From: PALSA-612 sp963773055
GTDB taxonomy: Bacteria; Actinomycetota; Thermoleophilia; Gaiellales; Gaiellaceae
NCBI GenBank assembly: GCA_963773055.1
Contig: CAVYZL010000006.1
Span: 124,001-188,000, forward strand
Length of the DNA stretch: 64,000 bases
Direction of reading: 5' to 3'
The translations under genes and the position numbers were made by a program. Shown in pieces: positions 10,261 through 18,192 of the stretch (positions are counted from its first letter, which is position 1; each line of letters begins with the position of its first letter). A model generated the notes under the pieces. It worked only from the letters and a program-made list of their open reading frames with translations. It did no database searches and was not told the origin of the DNA.

Positions 10261-11442
10261 CTAGTTCGCCGTCACCGGCACTCCCGCCTCTGTCTGCTCC
10301 GCAATCTCGCGCACGACCTCGACGATGTCGCGGTTCGCGTTGAAGATCCGCAGCTGATGGGCGGCGCTCGGCCCGCGGGAGAGGATCTCGTGGATGCCTT
10401 CGAGCTCGCGCTCGCAGCCGAGCTCGCGCGCGTGCGGCTCGGCCTCGCTGAGCGCGCGCCGGACGAGCCGGGTCACGGGCACGCGGTTCCTCCGTCCGGT
10501 CGCGAGGTCGATCAGCGGCGCATCGATGCCGTGACGGGCAGCGAGCCACTTGTTCTCGCTCGTCAGGATCCGGTGGTAGGAGGTGATCTCCTCGCCTCGC
10601 TCGAACTTCTCGCAGTAGAGCTTCACGAGCGACTGGCAGAGCGCCGCGATCGCGACCGCGTCTTCCACCCGCGTGACGGCGTCGCAGATACGCATCTCGA
10701 TCGTCCCCAGGCGCGGGTGCGGCCGGATGTCCCACCAGATCTGCGTGTAGTCCGGGATGCAGCCCGAGCGTTCGAGCTGCGCGACGACGCCCGCGTAGTC
10801 CTCGTAGTCCCGGAAGCGCGGGGGCGGCCCCGATCGGGGGAACGCCGCGAAGACGAGCTGGCGCATCGAGGAGAGGCCCGTCGGCTCCCCACGCCAGAAC
10901 GGCGAGCTCGCGCTGAGCGCGAGGAACTCGGGCAGGTGAAGGAGCAGGCCGTTGAGGACGCCGATCGCCTTCTCCGGGTCGTCGATCGCCACGTGGACGT
11001 GCATGCCGAAGATCAGCTCTCGGCGCGCGACGTACTGGAGCTGGTCGACGAGCGCGCGGTAGCGGTCGCGGGCGGTGATGCGCTGGCGCTCGAAGAGGCT
11101 GAACGGGTGCGTGCCGGCCGAGCCGACGCGGAGGCCGGTCTCGGCTGCCACCTGCAGGACGGCGCCGCGCAGGTGCCGCAGCTCGCGGTCGACATCTCCG
11201 ATGTTCCGGCACACCGGCGTCGAGATCTCGAGCACCGACTGCATCAGCTCCGGGTGGAGCTGGTCCTCGAGGTGGCTGCCTTCGACCGCGGCGAGCACCG
11301 TGTCGATGTGCTGGACGAGGTCGAGCGATCGCGTGTCGAGAAGCATGTACTCCTCCTCGACGCCGAGCGTGTACGGATCGCTCGTCCCGAAGCGATGATC
11401 GAGGACGCTCGACTCGAGGGTGGGATCAGCCGGCGAGAGCAT
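10261..11442 (-). CDS. Glutamate-cysteine ligase family 2 (YbdK-type carboxylate-amine ligase)
   Basis: 393 residues. The family marks are YTLGVEEEYMLLD (ATP/metal site), the ESSVLDHRFG lead-in, LIFGMHVHVAID and GTIEMRICDAVTRVEDA. Enzymes of this fold join the gamma-carboxylate of glutamate, or a related acid, to an amine using ATP. Actinobacterial EgtA makes gamma-glutamylcysteine for ergothioneine, so this gene could supply EgtB at 32-33 kb, but that is only inference. The ATG chosen overlaps ridA by 17 bases. A GTG at 11403 (VLDHRFG) is an alternative start that would remove the overlap. Confidence 0.8.
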   Translation of the reverse strand: MLSPADPTLESSVLDHRFGTSDPYTLGVEEEYMLLDTRSLDLVQHIDTVLAAVEGSHLEDQLHPELMQSVLEISTPVCRNIGDVDRELRHLRGAVLQVAAETGLRVGSAGTHPFSLFERQRITARDRYRALVDQLQYVARRELIFGMHVHVAIDDPEKAIGVLNGLLLHLPEFLALSASSPFWRGEPTGLSSMRQLVFAAFPRSGPPPRFRDYEDYAGVVAQLERSGCIPDYTQIWWDIRPHPRLGTIEMRICDAVTRVEDAVAIAALCQSLVKLYCEKFERGEEITSYHRILTSENKWLAARHGIDAPLIDLATGRRNRVPVTRLVRRALSEAEPHARELGCERELEGIHEILSRGPSAAHQLRIFNANRDIVEVVREIAEQTEAGVPVTAN

Positions 11443-11809
11443 CGACTTCGATCTCGAGCAGCCAGCGCGGGTCGACAAGCGAGTGGATGGTCACGGTGGT
11501 GTTCACCGGCCGGATGTCGCGGAAGATCTCCCCGTGCGCCTTTGCCACTTCGTCGAAGTCCGCGTCCGGCGTGACGAAGATCCGCGTGCGGACGACGTGC
11601 TCGAAGCCGACGCCTACGTCCTCTAGCGCTTGGCCGATGATCTCGAAGCAGCGCTGCGTCTGCCCGTAGGCGTTGGCGGGCGGGTCGGCGTCGTCGGGCA
11701 TGATCGGCGCGGTGCCCGCGACCCACACGAGGTCTCCGGCTCGCACGGCGCGGCAGTAGCCCATGATCGGCTCGTACGTTCCTCCTGACGAGACGCGCTG
11801 GCGCTCCAC
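11426..11809 (-). CDS. ridA: RidA/YjgF family deaminase (reactive intermediate deaminase)
   Basis: 127 residues with the start set at GTG (VERQRVSSGG), where RidA relatives usually begin. The family hydrolyses reactive enamine/imine products of PLP enzymes. Visible marks are YCRAVRAGDLVWVAGTAP, YGQTQRCFEIIGQALEDVG and VRTRIFVTPDADF. The C-terminal RWLLEIEVDALAG retains the ExD/E pattern, whereas the canonical substrate-binding Arg near residue 105 is less clear. It is divergent from the serine hydrolase with only 20 bases between starts and overlaps the downstream ligase gene. Confidence 0.85.
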   Translation of the reverse strand: MERQRVSSGGTYEPIMGYCRAVRAGDLVWVAGTAPIMPDDADPPANAYGQTQRCFEIIGQALEDVGVGFEHVVRTRIFVTPDADFDEVAKAHGEIFRDIRPVNTTVTIHSLVDPRWLLEIEVDALAG

Positions 11810-11817
11810 AGTCTTCC

Positions 11818-11823
11818 TAGTAT
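11818..11823. promoter_or_regulatory. Shared bidirectional -10 between ridA and the serine hydrolase
   Basis: TAGTAT on the plus strand (ATACTA on the minus) sits 6 bases before the serine-hydrolase GTG. Read on the other strand it is an ATACTA 8 bases before the ridA GTG. The 20-base intergenic region cannot hold two separate promoters. Confidence 0.45.
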
Positions 11824-11829
11824 CGCGGC

Positions 11830-12627
11830 GTGGACGCTCTCCGTCAGGTGGACGACTGGCCGGCGACGAACGTGGCCGTCGCAGTGGTGCGGTCGACCGT
11901 GGAGGCGCACGGCGATCGCGAGCGGATCTTCCGCTGGGCATCGGTGACGAAGCTGCTCACCGCATACGCGTGTCTCGTCGCCGCCGAAGAGGGCGTAGTC
12001 GACCTCGACGAGCCGGCCGGGCCACAGGGCTCGACGCTACGCCACCTGCTCGCCCACGCGTCGGGCCTTCCGTTCGAGGCCGGGATGCCCGTAGGACGGC
12101 CAGGCGCGCGACGGATCTACTCGAACCCCGGATACGAGCTCGCGGCCGACACGGTTGCAGCACACGCGGCGATGCCGTTCGACGTGTATCTGCGCGACGC
12201 GGTGCTCGAGCCGCTCGGCATCGCCGCGGAGCTCCGCGGATCGCCAGCCGCAGACATCTACGGCTCGCTCGACGACCTCGTCGCGTTCGCCCAGGAGCTA
12301 TCCGCTCCGAGGGTGATCGCGGAGGAGACGCTCGCCGAGGCGACGAGCGTCCAGTTTCCGGGTCTCGCAGGCGTTCTCCCGGACATCGGTCGCTTCGACC
12401 CGAACGACTGGGGTCTCGGCTTCGAGCTGAAGGATGGAAAGCAGCCGCACTGGTCGGGATCCGTGACCTCGCCGAGGACGTTCGGGCACTTCGGCGGCTC
12501 GGGCACGTTCCTCTGGGTCGATCCGGACCGAGCCGTCGCGCTCGCCTGCCTCACCGATCTCGAGTTCGGTCCGTGGGCCATGGACGCCTGGCCGCGCCTG
12601 TCCGACGCCGTGCTCTCCGAGAGCTAG
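11830..12627 (+). CDS. Beta-lactamase-fold serine hydrolase (class C/DD-peptidase-like)
   Basis: 265 residues of the penicillin-binding/esterase superfamily. The active-site tetrad SVTK (SxxK) occurs near residue 39, YSN (YxN) near 98 and HFGGSG (H-G motif) near 221. Relatives act as esterases, D-aminopeptidases or transpeptidases, and substrate cannot be told from sequence. There is no signal peptide, so it is probably cytosolic. The stop codon overlaps the stop of the cNMP-binding gene on the opposite strand (a CTAG shared by both). It starts with GTG, 6 bases after a TAGTAT -10. Confidence 0.85.
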   Translation: MDALRQVDDWPATNVAVAVVRSTVEAHGDRERIFRWASVTKLLTAYACLVAAEEGVVDLDEPAGPQGSTLRHLLAHASGLPFEAGMPVGRPGARRIYSNPGYELAADTVAAHAAMPFDVYLRDAVLEPLGIAAELRGSPAADIYGSLDDLVAFAQELSAPRVIAEETLAEATSVQFPGLAGVLPDIGRFDPNDWGLGFELKDGKQPHWSGSVTSPRTFGHFGGSGTFLWVDPDRAVALACLTDLEFGPWAMDAWPRLSDAVLSES

Positions 12628-13004
12628 CCGTCGTCGGCGAACAACGGGCGGATGTACTCGTCGAACGTCGCCTTGTCGCAGCTGGCGAGCACACAGGGGG
12701 TCATCGCGCGCACCGACGCCGTTCGCGGCACGTCCATCGCGAGCGAGACCTCGCCGAAGTACGCCCCCGGATGGAGGACGCCAGCGGCGCCGCGGCCGCC
12801 GTACTTGCTCGCGGCCAGGACGCCGGAGAGCACGACGTAGAAGCGATCGCCCGCCTCGCCCTCGACGACCGGAGCCGCTCCGGCCGGGAACTCCTCGCGC
12901 ACCATGTGCTTCGCGAGCGCGGCGAGCCGCTCGCCCGGTAGCTCGGCGAGCAGCGCGCAGCGGGTCAGCTCGACCACGGTCGCGGGGACGTGCCGTTCTC
13001 CCAT
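12624..13004 (-). CDS. Small cyclic nucleotide-binding protein
   Basis: 126 residues, essentially one cNMP-binding (CAP_ED) domain. The phosphate-binding cassette is visible in GDRFYVVLSGVLAAS, then PGAYFGEVSLAMDVPRTASVRA, which matches the FGExALL....RtAtv motif. There is no HTH, kinase or transporter domain, so it probably modulates a partner. A very similar domain forms the C-terminus of the MFS protein at 37.9-39.6 kb. The start is the ATG before GERHVPATVVEL. It is divergent from the NUDIX gene with 18 bases between the starts. Confidence 0.85.
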   Translation of the reverse strand: MGERHVPATVVELTRCALLAELPGERLAALAKHMVREEFPAGAAPVVEGEAGDRFYVVLSGVLAASKYGGRGAAGVLHPGAYFGEVSLAMDVPRTASVRAMTPCVLASCDKATFDEYIRPLFADDG

Positions 13005-13009
13005 CGCCC

Positions 13010-13015
13010 TATTCT
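13010..13015. promoter_or_regulatory. Shared bidirectional -10 between the cNMP protein and NUDIX gene
   Basis: TATTCT on the plus strand sits 7 bases before the NUDIX GTG. The complement of the same bases and their neighbours gives an AAGAAT-like -10 before the cNMP-protein ATG. Confidence 0.4.
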
Positions 13016-13022
13016 TGCGCGC

Positions 13023-13559
13023 GTGGGACGACTCGTCGGCTGGAACCACTGTCCGCGGTGCGCTGCGGACATCGAGAACGACGGCGCTCGGGTCCGATGC
13101 GCGTCATGCGGATTCGTCGCCTACGCCCACTCCGACCCGACCGCCTCCGCGCTCGTCTTCGACGGCGAGGGCAGGGTGCTCCTGGCCCGGCGGGCCCGTG
13201 ATCCCGACCGTGGCAAGTGGGACGTCCCCGGCGGCTTCATCGAGGTCGACGAGGACCCGCTCGTCGCGCTCCGCCGTGAGCTCCGTGAGGAGACGTCTCT
13301 CGAGGTCGAGCCGGAGGAGTTCATCGGCGTCTGGGTGGATCGCTACGGAGACGACCCGGACGCGCCGTCGACGCTCAATCTCTACTGGCGCGCGCGCATC
13401 GTCTCGGGCGAGCCGACGCCGGACGACGACGTCGCCGAGCTCGCGTGGTTCCCGCTCGACGATGTGCCGCCCGCCGACGAGCTCGCCTTCCGGAACGTCG
13501 CACAAGCGCTCGAAGCGCTCCGATCGCGCTCTCGCAAAACGGCCGCCGGCGCGCAATAA
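13023..13559 (+). CDS. NUDIX hydrolase with an N-terminal zinc ribbon
   Basis: 178 residues. An N-terminal zinc ribbon (CPRC at about 9-12, CASC near 27-30) precedes a Nudix domain whose box reads GGFIEVDEDPLVALRRELREE, carrying the conserved Gly, Glu and the RExxEE metal-binding core. This two-part layout is typical of NADH pyrophosphatase-like and other nucleotide-diphosphate hydrolases. The substrate is not predictable. The start is GTG, 7 bases after a TATTCT element. A GH26-like gene starts 8 bases after the stop. Confidence 0.9.
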   Translation: MGRLVGWNHCPRCAADIENDGARVRCASCGFVAYAHSDPTASALVFDGEGRVLLARRARDPDRGKWDVPGGFIEVDEDPLVALRRELREETSLEVEPEEFIGVWVDRYGDDPDAPSTLNLYWRARIVSGEPTPDDDVAELAWFPLDDVPPADELAFRNVAQALEALRSRSRKTAAGAQ

Positions 13560-13567
13560 TCGTCGTC

Positions 13568-14527
13568 GTGAAGTCAGCGCTCGCCGCGGCTGTCGTCGGC
13601 GCACTCGTGCTCGCAGCGAGTGGAGGAGCGCGTCCGGACACGAACAAGCTGCTGCTCGGCGTCACGGGTGACACCGCGCGGTTCCAGACGCAGACAGGCC
13701 AGGAGTCCGCCATCCACCAGATCTTCCTCGGCTGGCTGCAGGGGATGGCGTGGGGGAGGAAGCTCGACGTCTACCTGCCTCAGCTGGCGCCGATCCCCAT
13801 GCTCCACCTCGGTACGGGAGGAGGACCCAGGGCGCCGCGCCGCGCGGTGATCACCCCGCAGCAGATCGCACGCGGCGCTGGCGACGCGTATCTCGTCTAC
13901 CTCAACAAGACGATCAACGGCTTCGGCAGCCTCGTCTACGTGCGACCGATGGCGGAGATGAACAACCCCAACGCGCTGTACTCCCCCGCGAAGGGAGGGG
14001 CGGCTGCCTCGCCCGAGTGGTACCGGAAGATGTTCGCCCGGATCTTCCTGATCCTCCACGGCGGCCCTCGCGTGAAGATCGATGTTGCGCTCAAACGGCT
14101 GGGACTCCCGTACCTCACCGTCAAGGAGGATCTCCCGGACAACCCGAAGTCGAAGCTCAAGGTCATCTGGAACCCGCTCGCCGGCATCGGTGGCTGGAAG
14201 GTCTTCTATCCGGGAGACAGCCGGGTCGACCTCATCGGCAACGACATGTACGGGGAAGGGGTTGATTTCTCCCGCGCGGCGAACGACGAGCTCTACGCCT
14301 TCGCCCGGGCGCACAACAAGCGCTACTCGTTCCCCGAGTGGGGCGTGTCCGTCGACATGCCCACCTTCGTGCAGTACATCTGCGACTTCACCCGGTCTCA
14401 CGCCGCCATCGAGCTCGCCGCCTACTTCCAGAGCAGCGCGGCCTCGCCATGGGACCTCGGCCCGAAGTCACAGAGCCGAAAGACCTACCGGAACTGCCTG
14501 ACGCCGATGGGTCTTTCGGTTCCGTAG
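13568..14527 (+). CDS. Secreted GH26-like glycoside hydrolase (putative)
   Basis: 319 residues with a signal peptide (ALAAAVVGALVLAASGGARP). Two segments resemble the catalytic Glu motifs of GH26 mannanase/lichenase TIM barrels: RPMAEMNNPN (acid/base E in the RPxxEMN pattern) and FPEWGVS (nucleophile E in the S/PExG pattern). IGNDMYGEG matches the conserved barrel strand between them. About 180 residues separate the two Glu. The substrate is unknown, probably a plant or microbial glycan. GTG is the likely start, 8 bases after the NUDIX stop. Confidence 0.65.
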   Translation: MKSALAAAVVGALVLAASGGARPDTNKLLLGVTGDTARFQTQTGQESAIHQIFLGWLQGMAWGRKLDVYLPQLAPIPMLHLGTGGGPRAPRRAVITPQQIARGAGDAYLVYLNKTINGFGSLVYVRPMAEMNNPNALYSPAKGGAAASPEWYRKMFARIFLILHGGPRVKIDVALKRLGLPYLTVKEDLPDNPKSKLKVIWNPLAGIGGWKVFYPGDSRVDLIGNDMYGEGVDFSRAANDELYAFARAHNKRYSFPEWGVSVDMPTFVQYICDFTRSHAAIELAAYFQSSAASPWDLGPKSQSRKTYRNCLTPMGLSVP

Positions 14528-14534
14528 CCGCAGG

Positions 14535-14858
14535 TTACGCCGCGATCGGCTCGAGGCCGAGGGCCCGCTCGATCGCGCCCTTCGGCTGTGCCCCCATGAC
14601 GGCGGCCGCAGGCTCGCCGTCGCGGAAGAGGATCATCGTCGGGATCGACATCACGCCATAGCGAAGAGCGAGCTCCTGCTCTTCGTCGATGTTCACCTTC
14701 ACGAGCTTCAGCTCTCCGTCGCGCTCGTCGACGATGCGCTCGAGCACCGGAGCAACCGCGTGGCACGGCCCGCACCACTCGGCCCAGAAGTCGACGACGA
14801 CCGGAGTCGAGCTCTGCAGGACCTCGTGCTCGAAGGTGGATTCGGTCACAGCTTCCAT
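14535..14858 (-). CDS. trxA: Thioredoxin
   Basis: 107 residues with the canonical WCGPC active site at residues 28-32 and the cis-Pro loop SIPTMILFRDG near 71-81. It reduces protein disulfides in the cytosol and is recharged by thioredoxin reductase, which is not in the window. The ATG is preceded by GGAG about 10 bases upstream. Upstream, between trxA and ileS, is a 7-bp inverted repeat (ACCGCGG-TT-CCGCGGT, 14882-14897). It converges on the GH26-like gene. Confidence 0.97.
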   Translation of the reverse strand: MEAVTESTFEHEVLQSSTPVVVDFWAEWCGPCHAVAPVLERIVDERDGELKLVKVNIDEEQELALRYGVMSIPTMILFRDGEPAAAVMGAQPKGAIERALGLEPIAA

Positions 14859-14881
14859 CTGGTCTCGTTCTCCTCGTTCGT

Positions 14882-14897
14882 ACCGCGGTTCCGCGGT
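14882..14897. repeat. Inverted repeat between trxA and ileS
   Basis: ACCGCGG, TT, CCGCGGT: perfect 7-bp arms in the 96-base divergent gap. It is about 24 bases from the trxA start, and the ileS -10 lies at 14943. It could be an operator or chance in GC-rich DNA. Confidence 0.4.
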
Positions 14898-14942
14898 TCT
14901 GAACCCTAAACGGCCTGGCGGCGGTTTCTCTTCCCTCCTCTC

Positions 14943-14948
14943 TATGAT
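14943..14948 (+). promoter_or_regulatory. -10 element of ileS
   Basis: TATGAT ends 6 bases before the ileS ATG, so the mRNA should be leaderless or nearly so. There is no room for a T-box leader. Confidence 0.5.
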
Positions 14949-14954
14949 CGCCGG

Positions 14955-17900
14955 ATGCCACGCGCGTTCGCGCCGCTTCCGCCTGTCCCCGACCATCCGT
15001 CGCTCGAGGTCGACGTGCTCGCGCGCTGGGAGGCAGATCGGACGTTCGAGCGGCTCCGCGAGCAGAACCGCGGCGGTCCGCGCTTCAGCTTCGTCGACGG
15101 GCCGATCACCGCCAACAACCCGATGGGCGTTCACCACGCATGGGGCCGGACGCTGAAGGACGTCTTCCAGCGCTACAAGGCACTCCGCGGCTTCGACCTC
15201 CGCTACCAGAACGGCTTCGACTGCCAGGGCCTCTGGGTGGAGGTGGAGGTGGAGAAGGCGCTTGGGCTCAACTCGAAGCGCGAGATCGAGGAGTACGGCC
15301 TCGCGGAGTTTGCCGCACGCTGCAAGGAGCGCGTGGCGACGTACGGCGAGGTCATCACCGAGCAGTCGAAGCGGCTCGGCATGTGGATGGACTGGGACGC
15401 CGACTACTACACGTTCTCGGACACGAACATCGAGTACATCTGGCGTTTCCTCAAGGTCGTGCACGAGCGGGGCTGGCTCTACCAGGGGCATCGCGCGACG
15501 CCTTGGTGCCCGCGCTGCGGGACGTCGATCTCCCAGCACGAGGTGTATTCGGGCGAGTACCGCGAGCTCGAGCACCCGTCGCTCTTCGTCCGCTTCCCGC
15601 TACTCGACCGCGAACGCGAGTCGCTCGTCGTCTGGACGACGACCCCCTGGACGTTGCCCGCCAACGTCGCAGCGGCGGTACAGCCCGAGGCCGAGTACGG
15701 CCGGACGCAGGACGGCGAGTGGTACGCCGTCGCTCGCAAGCCGGACGCGGAGTTCGTGGAACGGGTGCGCGGCGCGGATCTCGTCGGTCGCCCATATCGC
15801 GGGCCCTTCGACGACCTGGCGGCGGCGTCCGAGGTCGCGCACCGCGTGATCCCGTGGAGCGAGGTCTCGCTCGAGGAAGGGACGGGCATCGTCCACATCG
15901 CCCCCGGGGCCGGCGCCGAGGACTTCGAGCTCGGGCGGGTGAACGAGCTCCCCGTGCTCATCCCGATCGACGAGTCGGGCGTCCTCTACGACACGTACGG
16001 CCCGCTGGCCGGGCTCTCGACGGGGGAAGCCGAGGCGCCGATCGTCGCCAGCCTGCGCGAACGCGGGCTGCTCGTCGACGAGGGGACGATCGTGCACCGC
16101 TATCCCACGTGCTGGCGCTGCAAGACGCCGCTGCTCTTCCGCGTCGTCGACGACTGGTTCATCTCCGCCGAGGAGATCAGGCAACCGATGCTCGACGCGA
16201 ACGCGACCGTCGAGTGGACGCCGGCCTTCTACTCCAAGCGGATGGACGACTGGCTGCGCAACATGGGCGACTGGAACATCTCGCGCAAGCGCTATTTCGG
16301 GCTCCCGCTCCCGCTCTATCCGTGCGCCTGCGGCCACCTGACGGTGATCGGCTCCCGCAAGGAGCTCGAGCATCGCGCCCTGCGTGGCATCGACGGGCTC
16401 CGCGAGCTCCACCGGCCGTGGATCGACGACGTGATCATCGCGTGCGAGGTGTGCGGGGAGGAGGTGACGCGGATCCCCGAGGTGGGCGATGCCTGGCTCG
16501 ACGCCGGGATCGTTCCTCTGTCGACGCTCGGCTGGGACAACGAGGCGGGCTACGTCCCTGGCGGGTACGCGACCGGCGCCGCGGCGGGGCTGACGACCGC
16601 GGATCTTCCTGACCACGCGTACTGGGAGAAATGGTTCCCCGCCGACTGGGTATCGGAGATGCGCGAGCAGATCCGGCTCTGGTTTTACTCCCAGTGCTTC
16701 ATGGCAGTGACGCTGGTCGGCCGCTCGCCGTACAGGCGCGTCCTCACGTACGAGAAGCTCCTGGACGAAACCGGCCGCGAGATGCATCGCTCGTGGGGGA
16801 ACGCGATAGCGATCGACGAGGCGCTCGACCGCATGGGCGCGGACGTCATGCGCTGGCTCTACGCCGAGCAGATCCCGAGCCAGAACATGCGCTTCGGGTA
16901 CGGCCCTGCGCACGAGGCGAAGCGCGGACTGCTCACGCTCTGGAACTCGGCAGCGTTCTTCGTTACGTACGCGAACATCGCCGGCTGGACGCCGGTGTGG
17001 GGATCGCGGCCGGAATCGGCGCGCCCGCTCGACCGCTGGCTCGTCGCACGCACCGAGCAGCTTCTCCGCGATCTCGAGTCGGCCTACGAGCGCTACTGGA
17101 CGCCGGACGTGACCCGCGCGTTCGCGAGCTTCGTCGACGATCTCTCGAACTGGTACATCCGCCGGTCGCGTCGCCGCTTCTGGGACGGCGACGAGGGAGC
17201 ACTCGAGACGCTGTGGTGGGCCCTCGTCCAGGGCATCCGTGGGATCGCGCCGACCATGCCGTTCCTCGCCGACCATCTCTGGCGGACGCTCGTCGCTCAC
17301 GTCACAGACGACGTCCCCGACTCCATCTTCCTCGCCGGCTGGCCGGAGGACGGCGAGCCGAACGCAGAGATCCTCGAAGCCATGGCGGGCGTCCGCCGCG
17401 TCGTCGAGCTTGGCCACCAGGCGCGCGGCGAGGCGGGTCTGAAGCTCCGGCAGCCGCTGCTCCGCGCCTACGTCCGCGGAGCCGACGGCGCGAGTGGTCT
17501 CGCCGACGAGATCGCGGACGAGCTGAACGTGAAAGAGGTGCTGTTCGGCGAGGGGCCTGTCGCGCGCATTCAGCTGAAGCCGAATCTCCGCCTGCTCGGC
17601 CCGCGGCTCGGGGGCCGGCTGCCGGCCGTGAAGGCGGCGCTCGACGCAGGCGAGTACGAGGAGCTCGACGACGGTGGTGTGCGCGTCGACGGCGAGGCGC
17701 TGACGGCGGAGGAGGTGCTGCGAGGCGAGCGGCTGGCGGTCGAGGGCTTCGCGATCGGCGAGGACGCCGAGGTGACGGTGGCGCTCGATACGACCCTCGA
17801 CGACGAGTTGATCCGAGAAGGGCGCGTGCGCGAGCTCGTCCACCGATTGAACGCGATGCGTAAGGACGCCGGCCTCGAGCTCACGGACCGCATCGTCGTC

Positions 17901-18011
17901 ACCCTTGGTCCCGACGACGCAGACCTGCTGGACGACGCGGAGTGGGTGAGGCGGGAGACGCTCGCCGTCGAGGTCTTCGTCGGCGACGAGACGGCGATCG
18001 AGAAGTCCTAG
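14955..18011 (+). CDS. ileS: Isoleucyl-tRNA synthetase with atypical signature motifs
   Basis: 1018 residues, full-length for IleRS, cytosolic, charging tRNA-Ile. The Rossmann domain begins with FVDGPITANNPMGVHHAWG, where the usual HIGH is replaced by GVHH (about residues 58-61). The KMSKS position reads EMHRSWGN (609-616) instead of KMSKS. The CP1 editing domain keeps WTTTPWTLPANVA. Zinc-like pairs CPRC, CWRC and CEVC are present. The C-terminal anticodon-binding region is full. I recall this deviant subgroup in some actinobacteria, but have not checked. No frame break was seen in 3 kb. Confidence 0.9.
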   Translation: MPRAFAPLPPVPDHPSLEVDVLARWEADRTFERLREQNRGGPRFSFVDGPITANNPMGVHHAWGRTLKDVFQRYKALRGFDLRYQNGFDCQGLWVEVEVEKALGLNSKREIEEYGLAEFAARCKERVATYGEVITEQSKRLGMWMDWDADYYTFSDTNIEYIWRFLKVVHERGWLYQGHRATPWCPRCGTSISQHEVYSGEYRELEHPSLFVRFPLLDRERESLVVWTTTPWTLPANVAAAVQPEAEYGRTQDGEWYAVARKPDAEFVERVRGADLVGRPYRGPFDDLAAASEVAHRVIPWSEVSLEEGTGIVHIAPGAGAEDFELGRVNELPVLIPIDESGVLYDTYGPLAGLSTGEAEAPIVASLRERGLLVDEGTIVHRYPTCWRCKTPLLFRVVDDWFISAEEIRQPMLDANATVEWTPAFYSKRMDDWLRNMGDWNISRKRYFGLPLPLYPCACGHLTVIGSRKELEHRALRGIDGLRELHRPWIDDVIIACEVCGEEVTRIPEVGDAWLDAGIVPLSTLGWDNEAGYVPGGYATGAAAGLTTADLPDHAYWEKWFPADWVSEMREQIRLWFYSQCFMAVTLVGRSPYRRVLTYEKLLDETGREMHRSWGNAIAIDEALDRMGADVMRWLYAEQIPSQNMRFGYGPAHEAKRGLLTLWNSAAFFVTYANIAGWTPVWGSRPESARPLDRWLVARTEQLLRDLESAYERYWTPDVTRAFASFVDDLSNWYIRRSRRRFWDGDEGALETLWWALVQGIRGIAPTMPFLADHLWRTLVAHVTDDVPDSIFLAGWPEDGEPNAEILEAMAGVRRVVELGHQARGEAGLKLRQPLLRAYVRGADGASGLADEIADELNVKEVLFGEGPVARIQLKPNLRLLGPRLGGRLPAVKAALDAGEYEELDDGGVRVDGEALTAEEVLRGERLAVEGFAIGEDAEVTVALDTTLDDELIREGRVRELVHRLNAMRKDAGLELTDRIVVTLGPDDADLLDDAEWVRRETLAVEVFVGDETAIEKS

Positions 18012-18040
18012 CGGCGGAGCTCCGCCTCAAGAAACGGGAG

Positions 18041-18076
18041 AGCCCGCCGCTCCGGGGGGTCGCTCGCGGCGGGCTC
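18041..18076 (+). terminator. Hairpin after ileS
   Basis: Arms GAGCCCGCCGC (18041-18051) and GCGGCGGGCTC (18066-18076) pair perfectly over 11 bp with a 14-base loop, 30 bases after the ileS stop. There is no U-tract, so termination is inferred from position and strength. Confidence 0.5.
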
Positions 18077-18136
18077 GCCCTGACTGCTCACCGCGGCTCA
18101 AGGGCTGTTGCCCGCCGCGGCTTGCATCGCCCAGTG

Positions 18137-18161
18137 CGCGCGACCCTACAACGGTCGCGCG
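18137..18161 (-). terminator. Hairpin after the EamA gene
   Basis: CGCGCGACC and GGTCGCGCG pair over 9 bp with a 7-base loop, about 32 bases past the EamA stop on the minus strand. With the hairpin at 18041 it makes the 180-base convergent gap a double-hairpin region. I see no gene in that gap. Confidence 0.4.
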
Positions 18162-18192
18162 GGAATGTAAAGAGGCGTGTCCCAACCACTGG

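Noticed and set aside
14859..14954. T-box or leader RNA before ileS
   Set aside because: The gap is 96 bases with a -10 six bases before ATG; too short for a T-box, and no specifier loop seen.
15600..17843. Long open frame opposite ileS
   Set aside because: High-GC antisense shadow; the IleRS frame has all domain motifs.
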